Source: Bog-473 sp963804055
Lineage (GTDB): Bacteria > Actinomycetota > Acidimicrobiia > Acidimicrobiales > RAAP-2
Reading direction: 5' to 3'
Length of the DNA: 64,000 bases
NCBI GenBank assembly: GCA_963804055.1
Contig: CAWDOU010000001.1
Coordinates: 558,001 to 622,000, forward strand
Part shown: piece after piece, positions 32,675-41,472 of the stretch
How positions within the stretch are numbered: position 1 is the first letter of the stretch
Layout of the letters: each line of letters starts with the position of its first letter
Made by a program: the position numbers and the translations under genes
The notes under the pieces: generated by a model
The model's database searches: none
Seen by the model: only the letters and a program-made list of their open reading frames with translations
What the model was told of the DNA's origin: nothing

Positions 32675-32688
32675 TAGAACGTGTTCTA
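32675..32688. promoter_or_regulatory. KstR-type operator between fadD-like and SDR genes
   Basis: TAGAACGTGTTCTA satisfies TnnAACnnGTTnnA at every fixed base. Arms TAGAAC and GTTCTA are perfect inverted repeats around GT. It lies in the divergent control region 65 bases from the ligase start and 115 bases from the SDR start. This motif is the binding site of KstR, the TetR-family repressor of cholesterol catabolism in mycobacteria and rhodococci; the local regulator is not in this window. Confidence 0.7.
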
Positions 32689-32803
32689 ACTTACGGCAAT
32701 TTGCCCCGCCCGGCTGCTGCCGGTCACCGTGCGGCCGGGCAACGGCACGTGCCGAACGGCATCGGGCATCGAAGAACGAGAACGAGAGCAGGAGCGTACG
32801 ACC

Positions 32804-33712
32804 ATGGCTGGATTCCTCGAAGGGAAGGTCGTCGCCGTCACCGGCGGCGGCGGCGGCATCGGGCGGGCCGTCGCGCTGGCCGCCGCCGCCGAAGGGGCCA
32901 AGGTGCTGGTGGCCGACTTCGGGGTGGGCATGGCGGGCGAGGACCCGAGCAGCGAGGTGGCCGAGGCCGTCGTCGCCGAGATCACCAAGGCGGGCGGCGA
33001 GGCCGTCGCCGTGGCGGACGACATCTCGAAGATGGAGTCGGGTGAGCGCCTGATCGCCACCGCAGTCGAGAAGTGGGGGCGCATCGACGGCGTCGTGGCC
33101 GTCGCCGGCATCCTCCGCGAGCGCATGCTCTTCAACATGTCCGAGGACGAGTGGGACGCCGTCATCCAGACGCACCTCAAGGGCCACTTCACCGTCTTCC
33201 GGGCCGCAGCCGCAGTCATGCGCAAGCAGGAGGGTGGTGGGGCGCTCATCGGGTTCACGTCCGGCGCCTTCCAGGGCAGCGTCGCGCAGGCCAACTACGC
33301 GGCGGCCAAGGGCGGCATCGTGTCGCTCGTCAGGTCGGCCGCCGTCGGCCTGCACCGCTACGGCGTGACGGCCAATGCCATTGCGCCCGTGGCCCGCACG
33401 CGCATGTCCGCCAACGTGCCGTCCGAGCTCGCCGAAATGGGAGACGCCGAGGACGTGGCCCCGATGGTCGTCTACCTGCTCAGCGATCAGGCCAAGCACG
33501 TGACCGGCCAGGTCTACACGGTGGTCGGCTCGAAGATCGCCGTCTGGAACCAGCCCGCCGAGGTGCGTGCCATGTGGGCCGACGGCCGATGGACGCCCGA
33601 GCAGATCGCCGAGCGCCTCGACGACAACATCGGCCAGGAGCGCATGGCGATGCTCGACCGCCTCGAGGCGATACGGGCGGCGGCCGCATCGGGTGAGAGG
33701 CCCAACGCGTAG
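32804..33712 (+). CDS. Short-chain dehydrogenase/reductase (steroid/hydroxyacyl-CoA dehydrogenase-like)
   Basis: A 302-residue classical SDR. The cofactor motif VAVTGGGGGIGRAVALAAAAEG lies near residue 10, DVAG-type segment VVAVAGILRERM near 100, and the catalytic Ser and YxxxK in GFTSGAFQGSVAQANYAAAKGG near 160. An unusually long C-terminal extension (VWNQPAEVRAMWADGRWTPE) is typical of SDRs in steroid and acyl-CoA degradation (MFE-2 dehydrogenase type). It shares the operator with the divergent acyl-CoA synthetase. GGAGCG precedes the ATG. Confidence 0.9.
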   Translation: MAGFLEGKVVAVTGGGGGIGRAVALAAAAEGAKVLVADFGVGMAGEDPSSEVAEAVVAEITKAGGEAVAVADDISKMESGERLIATAVEKWGRIDGVVAVAGILRERMLFNMSEDEWDAVIQTHLKGHFTVFRAAAAVMRKQEGGGALIGFTSGAFQGSVAQANYAAAKGGIVSLVRSAAVGLHRYGVTANAIAPVARTRMSANVPSELAEMGDAEDVAPMVVYLLSDQAKHVTGQVYTVVGSKIAVWNQPAEVRAMWADGRWTPEQIAERLDDNIGQERMAMLDRLEAIRAAAASGERPNA

Positions 33713-33735
33713 GTCTCAGACCGGCGCCGCAGTCG

Positions 33736-34062
33736 TCAGATGATCCGGTGCAGTCGGGGCCGGGGCTTCAAGGTGCTGTAGATCTCCATGGAGTTCCCCT
33801 CGTGGTGCGCCGCGACGACAGCGGACGCGCCCTCGTGATCGTCAGAGAAGACACGGCTCATGCTCTGCCCCCACAGCACCGCCGATCGCGCGATCTGCCG
33901 GTCCGGGTGCTCCCAGGGCGGTATGCACAGCTCGATTTGGTACATGGGCTCGAAGGTGACGACGTGGGTCGCTCCGTCGCCGTGCGCAGCGAGCCACGCC
34001 TCCTTCTCTTCGTCGGTCCAGATTTTCTCAGTCATCGGAATCCACGGCTGGACGGTGGCCAT
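33736..34062 (-). CDS. Hypothetical protein
   Basis: A 108-residue soluble protein of unknown family with a plausible single domain (KIWTDEEKEAWLAAHGDGATHVVTFEPM, then ELCIPPWEHPDRQIARSAVLWG). ATG 34062 is preceded by GGGAGG nine bases upstream on the minus strand, better than the start at 34089. It converges on the SDR gene. No context clue to function. Confidence 0.55.
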   Translation of the reverse strand: MATVQPWIPMTEKIWTDEEKEAWLAAHGDGATHVVTFEPMYQIELCIPPWEHPDRQIARSAVLWGQSMSRVFSDDHEGASAVVAAHHEGNSMEIYSTLKPRPRLHRII

Positions 34063-34297
34063 GTGCTCGCACCTCCCTCTCTCCGCCATATCGGTTTCAT
34101 CAGGAGAAGCCTTGAGAACGCCCGTTCTTTCGCAGGAGGCCGGGGATCACGGCCCTGGCCCCCTCCGACGCGTATACGGCGCGTGGCCGCCCTTGGATGT
34201 CGCACGAACGTTGCAGCCGCGGTGTAGCCACTGGCCGATCCACCGTGCCCGCACCCCGGAGAGTTCCGCCCGGTGCGCAAGATCCCCCCGTACACCG

Positions 34298-34318
34298 CCG
34301 TTCCCCTTCCAGGAACGG
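34298..34318. promoter_or_regulatory. Perfect 7-bp inverted repeat before a small ORF
   Basis: CCGTTCC (34298-34304) and GGAACGG (34312-34318) are exact reverse complements with seven bases between. It lies 20 bases before ATG 34339. No T-run follows, so an operator or an mRNA hairpin near the ribosome binding site is more likely than a terminator. Chance occurrence is possible in GC-rich DNA. Confidence 0.35.
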
Positions 34319-34338
34319 ATTGGAAACGGGGGACGGAC

Positions 34339-34515
34339 ATGAAGACACTGGTCAGGCCGAGGTCGAGGGTCGAGCAGGGGGAGGAGATCCCGACGCTGCG
34401 CCCGTGGCGCGAGGTGGGATGGATCTTCCGTGATGGCGCCGTCATCGCCATCGAGCGCCGGGGCGACCGCACGAGGGTGCGTCTGGACCCCTCGCAGCAC
34501 CAGCGCACCAACTGA
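34339..34515 (+). CDS. Small hypothetical protein
   Basis: A 58-residue basic protein (KTLVRPRSRVEQGEEIPTLRPW, REVGWIFRDGAVIAIERRGDR). It reads like a small beta barrel with regular strand alternation. GGGGGA precedes ATG 34339. A longer version from GTG 34273 would give 80 residues. It converges on lgt with no gap between the stops. Family unknown. Confidence 0.4.
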   Translation: MKTLVRPRSRVEQGEEIPTLRPWREVGWIFRDGAVIAIERRGDRTRVRLDPSQHQRTN

Positions 34516-35364
34516 TCAGGCCGGTTGTTCTGCGCTCTCCGTGGGCGCGACGACGTCCGCCTCGTGGTGCGTCAGGAGCCACTGCCTCCAACGCACCCGC
34601 GTGCGCAGCAGGATCACGATGCCGCCCACCACGAGCAGCACGCCGGCCAGCTGCACGAGGTCCGATCCGAGCCGGCCGTCCTCGCCCAACCAGAGGTGCT
34701 CGTCGAGCGACCGCTCAATGCCCCACAGCACCATGGCGGTGCCCAGCACGATCCCCGCCGGATACCCCACCCGGCGTGTGCCGCCAGGCCAGCGGTCGAG
34801 GCGTCGCTCAATTGCGATCAGGATCAGGTAGACGGTGAAGTCCTCCAGCGCCTGGAAGATCGGGACGGGCAGGCGGCGCCCCGCCTGGCCCGAGTAGTAC
34901 ATGCCGAACCACTGGTGCGTCGGGTGGCCGCCACCCGCCACCATGAGCTGCGGGCCGAGCAGCCGTCCGAGGGCCCACGAGGCCAGGAGCACCGGCACGA
35001 CGAGGTCGAGCGCCCGGCCGAGGGGGAGCTCGGGGCAGCGGCGCCGCGTGAGGATGATGCCGACCGGCACGGCCAGCAGCAGGCCTCCGAACGACGAGAG
35101 GCCCCCGTGCCACACCGCGAGGATGTCGCCCGGATTCTGCGTGTAGTAGCTGAAATTGGACAGCACGTGCATGGCACGGGCGCCGACGACGGCGGCGAGG
35201 ATGATCCAGAGGAAGACGGGGACGAGCCAGTCGGTGCGGTAGCCGTTCTTACGCAGCCGGCGCTCGAAGTAGACGAAGCCGAACCAGAACGTGAGCGCCA
35301 GCCCTATGCCGTAGGTGTGGACCTGCAGCGGTCCGATGTGGAATTCGACGGGGATCGGTCTCAT
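34516..35364 (-). CDS. lgt: Prolipoprotein diacylglyceryl transferase
   Basis: A 282-residue polytopic membrane enzyme that transfers diacylglycerol from phosphatidylglycerol to the lipobox cysteine of prolipoproteins. The N-terminus (VEFHIGPLQVHTYGIGLALTFWFG) matches Lgt. The signature HGGLSSFGGLLLAVPVG lies near residue 86, preceded by GARAMHVLSNF with the catalytic-region residues. Seven hydrophobic segments are visible. The length is normal. The next gene upstream on the same strand is an NlpC/P60 endopeptidase, fitting an envelope context. Confidence 0.93.
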   Translation of the reverse strand: MRPIPVEFHIGPLQVHTYGIGLALTFWFGFVYFERRLRKNGYRTDWLVPVFLWIILAAVVGARAMHVLSNFSYYTQNPGDILAVWHGGLSSFGGLLLAVPVGIILTRRRCPELPLGRALDLVVPVLLASWALGRLLGPQLMVAGGGHPTHQWFGMYYSGQAGRRLPVPIFQALEDFTVYLILIAIERRLDRWPGGTRRVGYPAGIVLGTAMVLWGIERSLDEHLWLGEDGRLGSDLVQLAGVLLVVGGIVILLRTRVRWRQWLLTHHEADVVAPTESAEQPA

Positions 35365-35508
35365 GGCTCGGTCCGGGCCAGGTTAGGACCCGGGGGTGGC
35401 CTGCTGGGCCCGGGGCTCATATGGCGCAGGCCGACGAGCGGAGAGGGGCTCGACGCCGAAGCGGTGAGGGGCGCGACGCCGAAGCGGTGAGGGGGGTGGG
35501 GCCGCCGG

Positions 35509-36711
35509 CTAGGGCCGGCCGGCACCGACGAAGTCGCCGCCGAGCCTGAGGCCGGTGGTCCAGACCGAGGCACCGGTGTAGGGCGCTTCGATCATCGTGC
35601 CCGGGCCGACGTACATGGCCACGTGCTCGGACCCGCCCGGGCCGTAGAAGAGGAGGTCACCCGGCTGGAGGTCGCTGATGGGCACCGGGGTCGAGTCGGC
35701 CATCTGCGCCCCCGAGTAGTGGGGGAGGCCGACGCCGACCTGGCCCCAGGACCAGGCGGTGAGGCCGGAGCAGTCGAAGCCGGGACTGGCGGAGCCCTTG
35801 GGCGATTCGCCGCCCCACACGTAGGGAACCCCGATCTGGCTCTCGGCGGCCTGGACGGCGCCGGCACCACCGGGGGAGGACGGCGGAGGCGCCGCCTGGC
35901 TCAGCGCAGCCGTCGTGGCCGCTCCCCGCGCCGGTGCGGCGGCGGTGGTGGCTGCGGCAGCCGCAGCCACGGCGGCCGCTTGGCGTGCCGCGGCAGCCTT
36001 GGCGGCTGCTGCGGCCTCGGCCAACTGCTGCTCCTGGACCAGTTGCGCGATCTGACCCTGCTCCTGGGAGAGCGCGCTCTTCTGCGACTGGATCGCTTGT
36101 GCGTTCTGCGCGACGGCCTGCTGCTCCGCGGCCACCTGGGTCTGGGCCTGCGACTGCTCGCCCTGCAGCTGTGACACCTGCGCGTTCAACGAGTTCTGAG
36201 CGGTGTGCAAGTTGGCGACGGCGAGCGTGATGTCGCCCTCGGCGACCTTGTTGTAGGTGTCGGTCGCACCGAGGGTCTGCTCGTTGCCGCTGAAGATCGG
36301 GTTCTGGGTGGCCGCCGTGCCGTCCGAGATGTAGTTGGCCACGGCCGCCTTTGAGAGCGTGGCCTTGTCCTTGTCGACCTGGGCCTGATCCGCCGCCACG
36401 TTGGCTTTGGTCGTCGCGATGCTCGAGTTGATCTGCGTGAGGTGGTACTGCGCGGCGTCGTACTGCTGGCTCAGCGCGGACATCTGGTCCTGGGCCTGGG
36501 TCAGCTGCGCCTCGATGGCGGCGGCCTTGGCCTTGGCGTCGGAAATGGCGTCGCCTGCGGCGGGGCGCGCCGCCATGAACACAGTGCTTGTCAACACTGA
36601 GACAACGGTCAGCGCGGGGATCCCGACCCGCTGGAGCACACGAGCACTCCTGGGAGACCGCGGCGTGGAGTGGTGGTGAACCCGCTCTACGTCAGTCACG
36701 ATGGGCAACAT
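35509..36711 (-). CDS. NlpC/P60 peptidoglycan endopeptidase with N-terminal coiled coil (RipA-like)
   Basis: A 400-residue exported cell-wall hydrolase. Residues 22-50 are a signal peptide (VGIPALTVVSVLTSTVFMAARPAAG). Residues 55-235 form a long coiled coil (KAKAAAIEAQLTQAQDQMSAL), then an Ala-rich linker. The C-terminal NlpC/P60 domain has the catalytic Cys in GFDCSGLTAWSWGQVG near residue 315 and His in GGSEHVAMYVGPG. It cleaves stem peptides, probably at D-Glu-meso-DAP, during cell separation. The 170-base gap to the divergent gene holds a hairpin but I could not match it to the c-di-AMP riboswitch. Confidence 0.92.
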   Translation of the reverse strand: MLPIVTDVERVHHHSTPRSPRSARVLQRVGIPALTVVSVLTSTVFMAARPAAGDAISDAKAKAAAIEAQLTQAQDQMSALSQQYDAAQYHLTQINSSIATTKANVAADQAQVDKDKATLSKAAVANYISDGTAATQNPIFSGNEQTLGATDTYNKVAEGDITLAVANLHTAQNSLNAQVSQLQGEQSQAQTQVAAEQQAVAQNAQAIQSQKSALSQEQGQIAQLVQEQQLAEAAAAAKAAAARQAAAVAAAAAATTAAAPARGAATTAALSQAAPPPSSPGGAGAVQAAESQIGVPYVWGGESPKGSASPGFDCSGLTAWSWGQVGVGLPHYSGAQMADSTPVPISDLQPGDLLFYGPGGSEHVAMYVGPGTMIEAPYTGASVWTTGLRLGGDFVGAGRP

Positions 36712-36880
36712 TCTTATCGGACGCCTTTCGTCGAAACAACCACCCCCGGTGGGAAACGGGTGTGTGCGGTAGTACTCAAGGTGCGAATCCGCAGTTCACA
36801 GGCGGGAAGCAAGAAATTCGAACTTTTTGTGAACTCGAAGGAGATAACGCACGCGGCCGAACGGAACTACGGTCGGGTGC

Positions 36881-37567
36881 ATGGGTGAGATGGTCGAATT
36901 CGCAAGCAACGGGTCGACGGCCGGAGGCTACCTGGCCACTCCCGAAGGTGGCAGCGGACCCGGAGTGGTCGTCATCCAGGAGTGGTGGGGCCTCGTCGAT
37001 CACATCGAGGACGTCTGTGACCGCTTCGCGGCCGTGGGCTTCGTCGCGCTGGCCCCGGATCTGTATCACGGCAAGAAGGTGCAACCCGGTGAGCCCGACG
37101 AAGCGGGCAAGGCGATGATGGCGATGCAGTTGGAGCAGGCCGCCCGCGACATGAGCGGGGCTGTCGACGAGGTGCTCCGCCGGAGCTCTCGCGACAAGGT
37201 AGGTGTGATCGGGTTCTGCATGGGGGGCGGCCTCGCGCTCGTCCTCGCCACGCAGCGACCGGACGCGGTGGCGGCGGTCGTCCCGTGTTACGGCATCATC
37301 CCGTGGCCGGACGCGCAACCGGACTACGCGCCCATGACGGCGGCGGTGTTGGGTCACTACGCCGGGAAGGACAGCTTCTTCACGCCCGAGGCCGCCAACG
37401 CGCTCGGCGACCAGCTGCGCGCCATGGGCAAGTCGGTCGAGATCATCGTCTATCCCGAGACGGACCATGCGTTCTTCAACGACACACGCCCCGAGGTGTA
37501 CGACGCCGCGGCATCGCTCGCGTTGTGGGACCGCACCTTGGAATTCTTCCGGGAGCACCTGACCTGA
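36881..37567 (+). CDS. Dienelactone hydrolase family protein
   Basis: A 228-residue alpha/beta hydrolase. The catalytic cysteine lies in VGVIGFCMGGGLALVLAT near residue 112, Asp and His toward the C-terminus (YPETDHAFFNDTRPE). The N-terminus (TAGGYLATPEGGSGPGVVVIQEWWG) matches carboxymethylenebutenolidase. The true substrate in most bacteria is unknown. TACGGT at 36868-36873 lies seven bases before the ATG, so initiation is probably leaderless. Confidence 0.92.
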   Translation: MGEMVEFASNGSTAGGYLATPEGGSGPGVVVIQEWWGLVDHIEDVCDRFAAVGFVALAPDLYHGKKVQPGEPDEAGKAMMAMQLEQAARDMSGAVDEVLRRSSRDKVGVIGFCMGGGLALVLATQRPDAVAAVVPCYGIIPWPDAQPDYAPMTAAVLGHYAGKDSFFTPEAANALGDQLRAMGKSVEIIVYPETDHAFFNDTRPEVYDAAASLALWDRTLEFFREHLT

Positions 37568-37640
37568 CGCCACCCGGCGCGTCGGCGTGCCGGCGGCGGC
37601 CCCGGGAGGGCCCCGACAGCCTGTTTGTTACCATCGGGAC

Positions 37641-38579
37641 ATGTCCGCTCGCTCCCGCGACCTCCCTCGTCGCTCCTGCCTCTCCACCCCCGGTTCGAAC
37701 GAGAAGTTCCTGGCCAAGGCGCCGACGGTGCCGGCCGACATGACGTTCCTCGACCTCGAGGATGCCGTGGCGCCCCTGGAGAAGGAGGCCGCCCGGCCCA
37801 AGGTGGTCGATGCCATCAAGAACCTGAACTGGGACGACCGCGTGCTGTGTGTCCGGGTCAACGCCTGGGACACGGAGTGGACCTACGGCGACGTGATCGA
37901 GGTGGTGGGCAACGCCGGCGAGCGCCTCGACGAGGTCATGTTGCCCAAGGTCCAGTACGCATCCGACGTGGTGGCGCTGGACCTCCTGCTCACACAGGTC
38001 GAGAAGAAGTCGGGGCTGCCGGTGGGTCACATCGGGATCGAGGCGCAGATCGAGACGGCGCGTGGCCTCATCAACGTGGACGACATCTGCGCCGCCTCCC
38101 CCCGCCTCGAGACGATCATCTTCGGCCCGGCTGACTTCGCCGCCAGCATCGAGATGCCTGTCCTCACCGGTGGCGTGCCGATCCCCGAGTATCCCGGAGA
38201 CCACTTCAATTACGTCTTCAGCCGCATCCTCATGGCAGGCCGTGCCAACGGGTTGCAGGTGATCGACGGGCCGTTCCTCAAGGTGCGCGAGCTCAATGCG
38301 TTGCGGGACTACTCCATGCGTGCCCGCATGCTCGGCTACGACGGGAAGTGGGCCCTCACGCCCGACCAGGCGACCGTGCTCAACGAGGTCTTCTCACCCA
38401 CGCAGGAGCAGTTCGACCATGCCATCGACATCTTGGAGGCCTACCGCAAGGCGACGGACGAGGACCGCAAGGGAGCGGTCATGTTCGGCGACGAGATGAT
38501 CGACGAGGCCAGCCGCAAGATGGCGATCAAGTTCGTCAGCAGGGGAGAGCGCGCCGGCCTGTCCCGCAGCGCCGAATAG
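37641..38579 (+). CDS. HpcH/HpaI (CitE-like) CoA-ester lyase, probable malyl-/beta-methylmalyl-CoA lyase
   Basis: A 312-residue CitE-like TIM-barrel protein: SCLSTPGSNEKFLAKAPTVPADMTFLDLEDAV supplies the Arg/Asp-Glu active site, then MLPKVQYASDV, IGIEAQIETARGLINVDDI and ETIIFGPADFAASIEM (metal ligand Glu/Asp). It cleaves or condenses CoA esters of malate type. In the ethylmalonyl-CoA pathway such an enzyme splits beta-methylmalyl-CoA into glyoxylate and propionyl-CoA. The convergent methylsuccinyl-CoA dehydrogenase-like gene four bases downstream and the MaoC gene support this. A citramalyl-CoA lyase (itaconate degradation) is the main alternative. Confidence 0.85.
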   Translation: MSARSRDLPRRSCLSTPGSNEKFLAKAPTVPADMTFLDLEDAVAPLEKEAARPKVVDAIKNLNWDDRVLCVRVNAWDTEWTYGDVIEVVGNAGERLDEVMLPKVQYASDVVALDLLLTQVEKKSGLPVGHIGIEAQIETARGLINVDDICAASPRLETIIFGPADFAASIEMPVLTGGVPIPEYPGDHFNYVFSRILMAGRANGLQVIDGPFLKVRELNALRDYSMRARMLGYDGKWALTPDQATVLNEVFSPTQEQFDHAIDILEAYRKATDEDRKGAVMFGDEMIDEASRKMAIKFVSRGERAGLSRSAE

Positions 38580-38583
38580 GCGG

Positions 38584-40191
38584 TCAGCCGATCAGCCGGC
38601 GGGCGATCACCTTGAGCGCCAGCGTCTCGTCGGCCCCCTCGAAGATGGAGAGCACCCGCGCGTCCACGAAGTAGCGGCTCACCGGGAACTCCTCCGCGTA
38701 ACCCATGCCGCCGTGGATCTGCATGGCTTCCCGTGTCACCCATTCGGCCGCCCGGCACACGTAGGCCTTGACCATGGATGCCTCGAGCGTGCCCTCACCA
38801 CCGGCCATCAGCCGCGCCACGTGGTACGAGCTCTGGCGCGTGGCCTGAATGATGACCGCCATGCGGCCCAGCTTGTACTGGGTCAGCTGGTACTCGCCGA
38901 TCGGCGACCCGAACACCTTGCGCTCCGCCGCGTAGGCGACGGCCGCCTCGTAGGCAGCCTGCATGATGCCGAGCGCGCGCGCCGCCGTCTGCAGCCGGCC
39001 GTTCTCGAAGCCCTGCATCTGGAGGTAGAAGCCCTTGCCCAGCCCCTCGGCTCCCCCGATCAGGTTGGCCTCGGGGACGAACCAGTCCTCGAACGCCAGC
39101 TCGTAGGAGTGCATGCCCCGGTAGCCGAGCGTGTCGATGGGGCGCCCCTCGAGCTTCCCCGGTGCCAGGCCGGCCGGGCGATCCGCGCCGTCCTCCTGGG
39201 TGAAGACGAAGCCGTGGCCGTCGCCCCGCGGCTTCTCGACCACGAACATCGAGATCCCCCGGTGGGCCAGGGAACGGTCGGGGTCGGTGCGGGCCAGCAG
39301 CATCAGGACGTCGGCCCGGGCCGCGAAGGTGCACCAGGTCTTGACGCCGTTGATCACCCAACCGCCGTCGACCGGGGTGGCGGACGTGACGATGCCGGCC
39401 ACGTCGGAGCCGAAGTCGGGCTCCGTCACGGCGACGGCGGCCAGAATCTCGGCCGAGGCCAACCTGGGGAGCCAGTGCTTCTTCTGCTCCTCGGTGCCTC
39501 CGTAGACGAGGGCCCGGGTCAGGATCTCGGGCCGGGTGATGAGCGAGCCGCCGACGCCGAGCGAGCCCCAGCTGAGCTCCTCGGTGGCGACGACCATGCC
39601 CATGTAGTCGCTCTCGCCCCCGGACGCGAAGCCGTCGTACTCCTCGGGCACCGAGAGCCCGAACCCGCCCAGCTCGGCCAGGCCCTCGATCACCTCCTCG
39701 GGGATGTCGAGGTTCTCGCGATGCACGTGTTCGGCGTGGGGCCGCACCTTGTCCTCGGCGAAGCGGTGGAACGTCTCGCGCACCAGTTCGAAGTCCTCGC
39801 CAAGGTGGCGTGGGCCCTCGGTGGTGGCCAGGGCCGCCAGCACGGCGGGATCGCGCTGCTCGGCCAGGAAGGCGGCCGCCGGCGTCCCCCAGCCGGGTTC
39901 CACGCCCCAGAGTGGTTCCCGCCCGGCCACACGCCCGATCAGATCCGCCACGACGTCGGCGACGAAGGCCCCGGCAATGCGCGCCTCGACGTCGCCCAGC
40001 GCGCCGTACTCCAGCGTGGCCCGCGCCGTTGCCACTGCAGCCGCTGCGTGTGCCACGTCGTAGGCGACCACCTGATTGGCGTCGATGCCGCCGCTCTCGC
40101 GCACCGCGGCGCAGGCCTGGTCCACCAGGTGTTGGGCCAGATCAACCGCGTCAGCGGCGCCGGCGAGGTCCGGAACGGGGGGCGTCGTCAC
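38584..40191 (-). CDS. Acyl-CoA dehydrogenase, probable (2S)-methylsuccinyl-CoA dehydrogenase
   Basis: A 535-residue FAD dehydrogenase with a 150-residue N-terminal helical extension (ADAVDLAQHLVDQACAAVRES), which is the mark of methylsuccinyl-CoA dehydrogenase and rare in ordinary acyl-CoA dehydrogenases (about 380). The core shows VAVTEPDFGSDVAGI, VINGVKTWCTFAARADVLML and MQIHGGMGYAEEFPVSRYFVDARV ending SIFEGADE. It would oxidise methylsuccinyl-CoA to mesaconyl-CoA. It starts at GTG 40191 with TAGGGT on the minus strand (40200-40205) eight bases upstream. Substrate assignment is inference from length and neighbours. Confidence 0.85.
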   Translation of the reverse strand: MTTPPVPDLAGAADAVDLAQHLVDQACAAVRESGGIDANQVVAYDVAHAAAAVATARATLEYGALGDVEARIAGAFVADVVADLIGRVAGREPLWGVEPGWGTPAAAFLAEQRDPAVLAALATTEGPRHLGEDFELVRETFHRFAEDKVRPHAEHVHRENLDIPEEVIEGLAELGGFGLSVPEEYDGFASGGESDYMGMVVATEELSWGSLGVGGSLITRPEILTRALVYGGTEEQKKHWLPRLASAEILAAVAVTEPDFGSDVAGIVTSATPVDGGWVINGVKTWCTFAARADVLMLLARTDPDRSLAHRGISMFVVEKPRGDGHGFVFTQEDGADRPAGLAPGKLEGRPIDTLGYRGMHSYELAFEDWFVPEANLIGGAEGLGKGFYLQMQGFENGRLQTAARALGIMQAAYEAAVAYAAERKVFGSPIGEYQLTQYKLGRMAVIIQATRQSSYHVARLMAGGEGTLEASMVKAYVCRAAEWVTREAMQIHGGMGYAEEFPVSRYFVDARVLSIFEGADETLALKVIARRLIG

Positions 40192-40248
40192 GCTGAGCGA
40201 CCCTAATCCCTCAGCAAAGTGCCCCTTTTTTCGCCGACCGGCCGTCGC

Positions 40249-40920
40249 TCAGGCGCGGCGGCCGATGACCGTCACCAACGGGGGCAGCACCACTGGGTCG
40301 TCGCCGGGGTCAACGCCCGTGAGCGACTCCAGGTAGCGCGTCACGGGTCCGGGCCCGACGCCCGCCGGCGCCTCGGCCCAGGCGTCGACGACCTCGAGCC
40401 CGGCGTCGCGCACGAGCGCGGGAAGCAGCGCGCCCACGTCGGGGTGGCGCGCCTCGGGCATGGACATCGCAGTCCCGGCGATGCGGCCCGCCGACGTGAT
40501 GGGCTCCTGCGCCACCACCCAGCCTCCGGGCCGGACCGCGGCGGCCATCATCCGCACCACGTCCGCCGGCTCGAGCACGTGCAACAGGAGGAAGCGGCAG
40601 AAGGCGAGGTCGACCTCCTCGGGCAGGGACAGGTCCTCGCCGGCCTGCGTCAGCGCGATCACCTGCGCGTGCGGGGCGGCGGCCTGCGCCACCTCGTCCC
40701 GGGAGGCCGGGTCGCTGTCCACGGCGTAGACCCTCCCGGCGCGGCCCACCATCTCTGCCAGCGCCACCGAGACGTCACCCCCGCCGGCACCCACGTCGAC
40801 GCAGCGCCAACCGGCGCCGAGACCCAGACGGAGGAGCGCCGTCGCCAGAGGGCGGCGGTAGACGTCGTCCCGGAGCCCCTTCATTTCGCCCACGGCGTCC
40901 GACTCCGACTGCTCCACCAT
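40249..40920 (-). CDS. Class I SAM-dependent methyltransferase
   Basis: A 223-residue methyltransferase. VDVGAGGGDVSVALAEMVGRAGRVYAVDSD near residue 40 binds SAM, and LSLPEEVDLAFCRFLLLHVLEPADV and RPGGWVVAQEP follow. It resembles UbiE/Coq5-like enzymes, but the acceptor is unknown. TAGAGT on the minus strand (40929-40934) lies eight bases before ATG 40920, supporting a leaderless start. It interrupts the pathway genes on either side and need not be related. Confidence 0.85.
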   Translation of the reverse strand: MVEQSESDAVGEMKGLRDDVYRRPLATALLRLGLGAGWRCVDVGAGGGDVSVALAEMVGRAGRVYAVDSDPASRDEVAQAAAPHAQVIALTQAGEDLSLPEEVDLAFCRFLLLHVLEPADVVRMMAAAVRPGGWVVAQEPITSAGRIAGTAMSMPEARHPDVGALLPALVRDAGLEVVDAWAEAPAGVGPGPVTRYLESLTGVDPGDDPVVLPPLVTVIGRRA

Positions 40921-41034
40921 GGGGAGGCACTCTACGGCGCGCCGAGGCGGATCCCGCGTCCCTGTCCTGCTTCGCCGCAGGCTGGCCGGCGCTCCTACCG
41001 GCGGCCCGGCCGGCGACCGGTAACCTGCCCCTTC

Positions 41035-41472
41035 GTGAAAGTAACCATGCTGCTGTGCGACGCCGCCCAGGTGTCCGACGGGAAGCTGTTCATTCTGGGC
41101 GGTGGCTGGAGCATGACGGGCCCCGACCCCGTGCCCTCCGCCGTGGCGCTGAAGATCGACGTGGACTGGCACGAGGCCGAGACCTCGCATCACTGGGAGC
41201 TCTTCCTGGAGGATGCCGACGGTCAGCCCGTGCTGATGGAGACGACCGAGGGGACCCAGCCGGTCGAGGTGCGCGGGGAGTTCACGGTGAGCCAGCCGCA
41301 GGGGATCCCCGAAGGATCGCCGATCGATGTGGCACTCGCCGTCAACCTGGGCCCCCTCCCGTTGGCGCCGGGCACGCGCTTCGCCTGGCGGCTCATGATC
41401 GACGGTGAGTCGCTGCCCAACGCCTCGCTGGGCTTCACCACCCGCCCCCGTCCCGAGCCGATCGGCGAGTGA
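41035..41472 (+). CDS. DUF6941-family beta-sandwich protein
   Basis: A 145-residue protein with an all-beta pattern: VTMLLCDAAQVSDGKLFILGGGWSM, then LKIDVDWHEAETSHHWELFLED and VEVRGEFTVSQP, ending LMIDGESLPNASLGFTTRP. This matches the actinobacterial DUF6941 family from memory. No catalytic residues stand out. TAACCT at 41021-41026 lies eight bases before GTG 41035. Its stop overlaps the MaoC start by four bases (GTGA), so the two are coupled. Confidence 0.75.
   Translation: MKVTMLLCDAAQVSDGKLFILGGGWSMTGPDPVPSAVALKIDVDWHEAETSHHWELFLEDADGQPVLMETTEGTQPVEVRGEFTVSQPQGIPEGSPIDVALAVNLGPLPLAPGTRFAWRLMIDGESLPNASLGFTTRPRPEPIGE

Noticed and set aside
36712..36880. Possible c-di-AMP (ydaO) riboswitch upstream of the NlpC/P60 gene
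   Set aside because: The position is typical for that riboswitch in actinobacteria, but the conserved segments were not found on the minus strand. Only a short CCACC/GGTGG hairpin is present.
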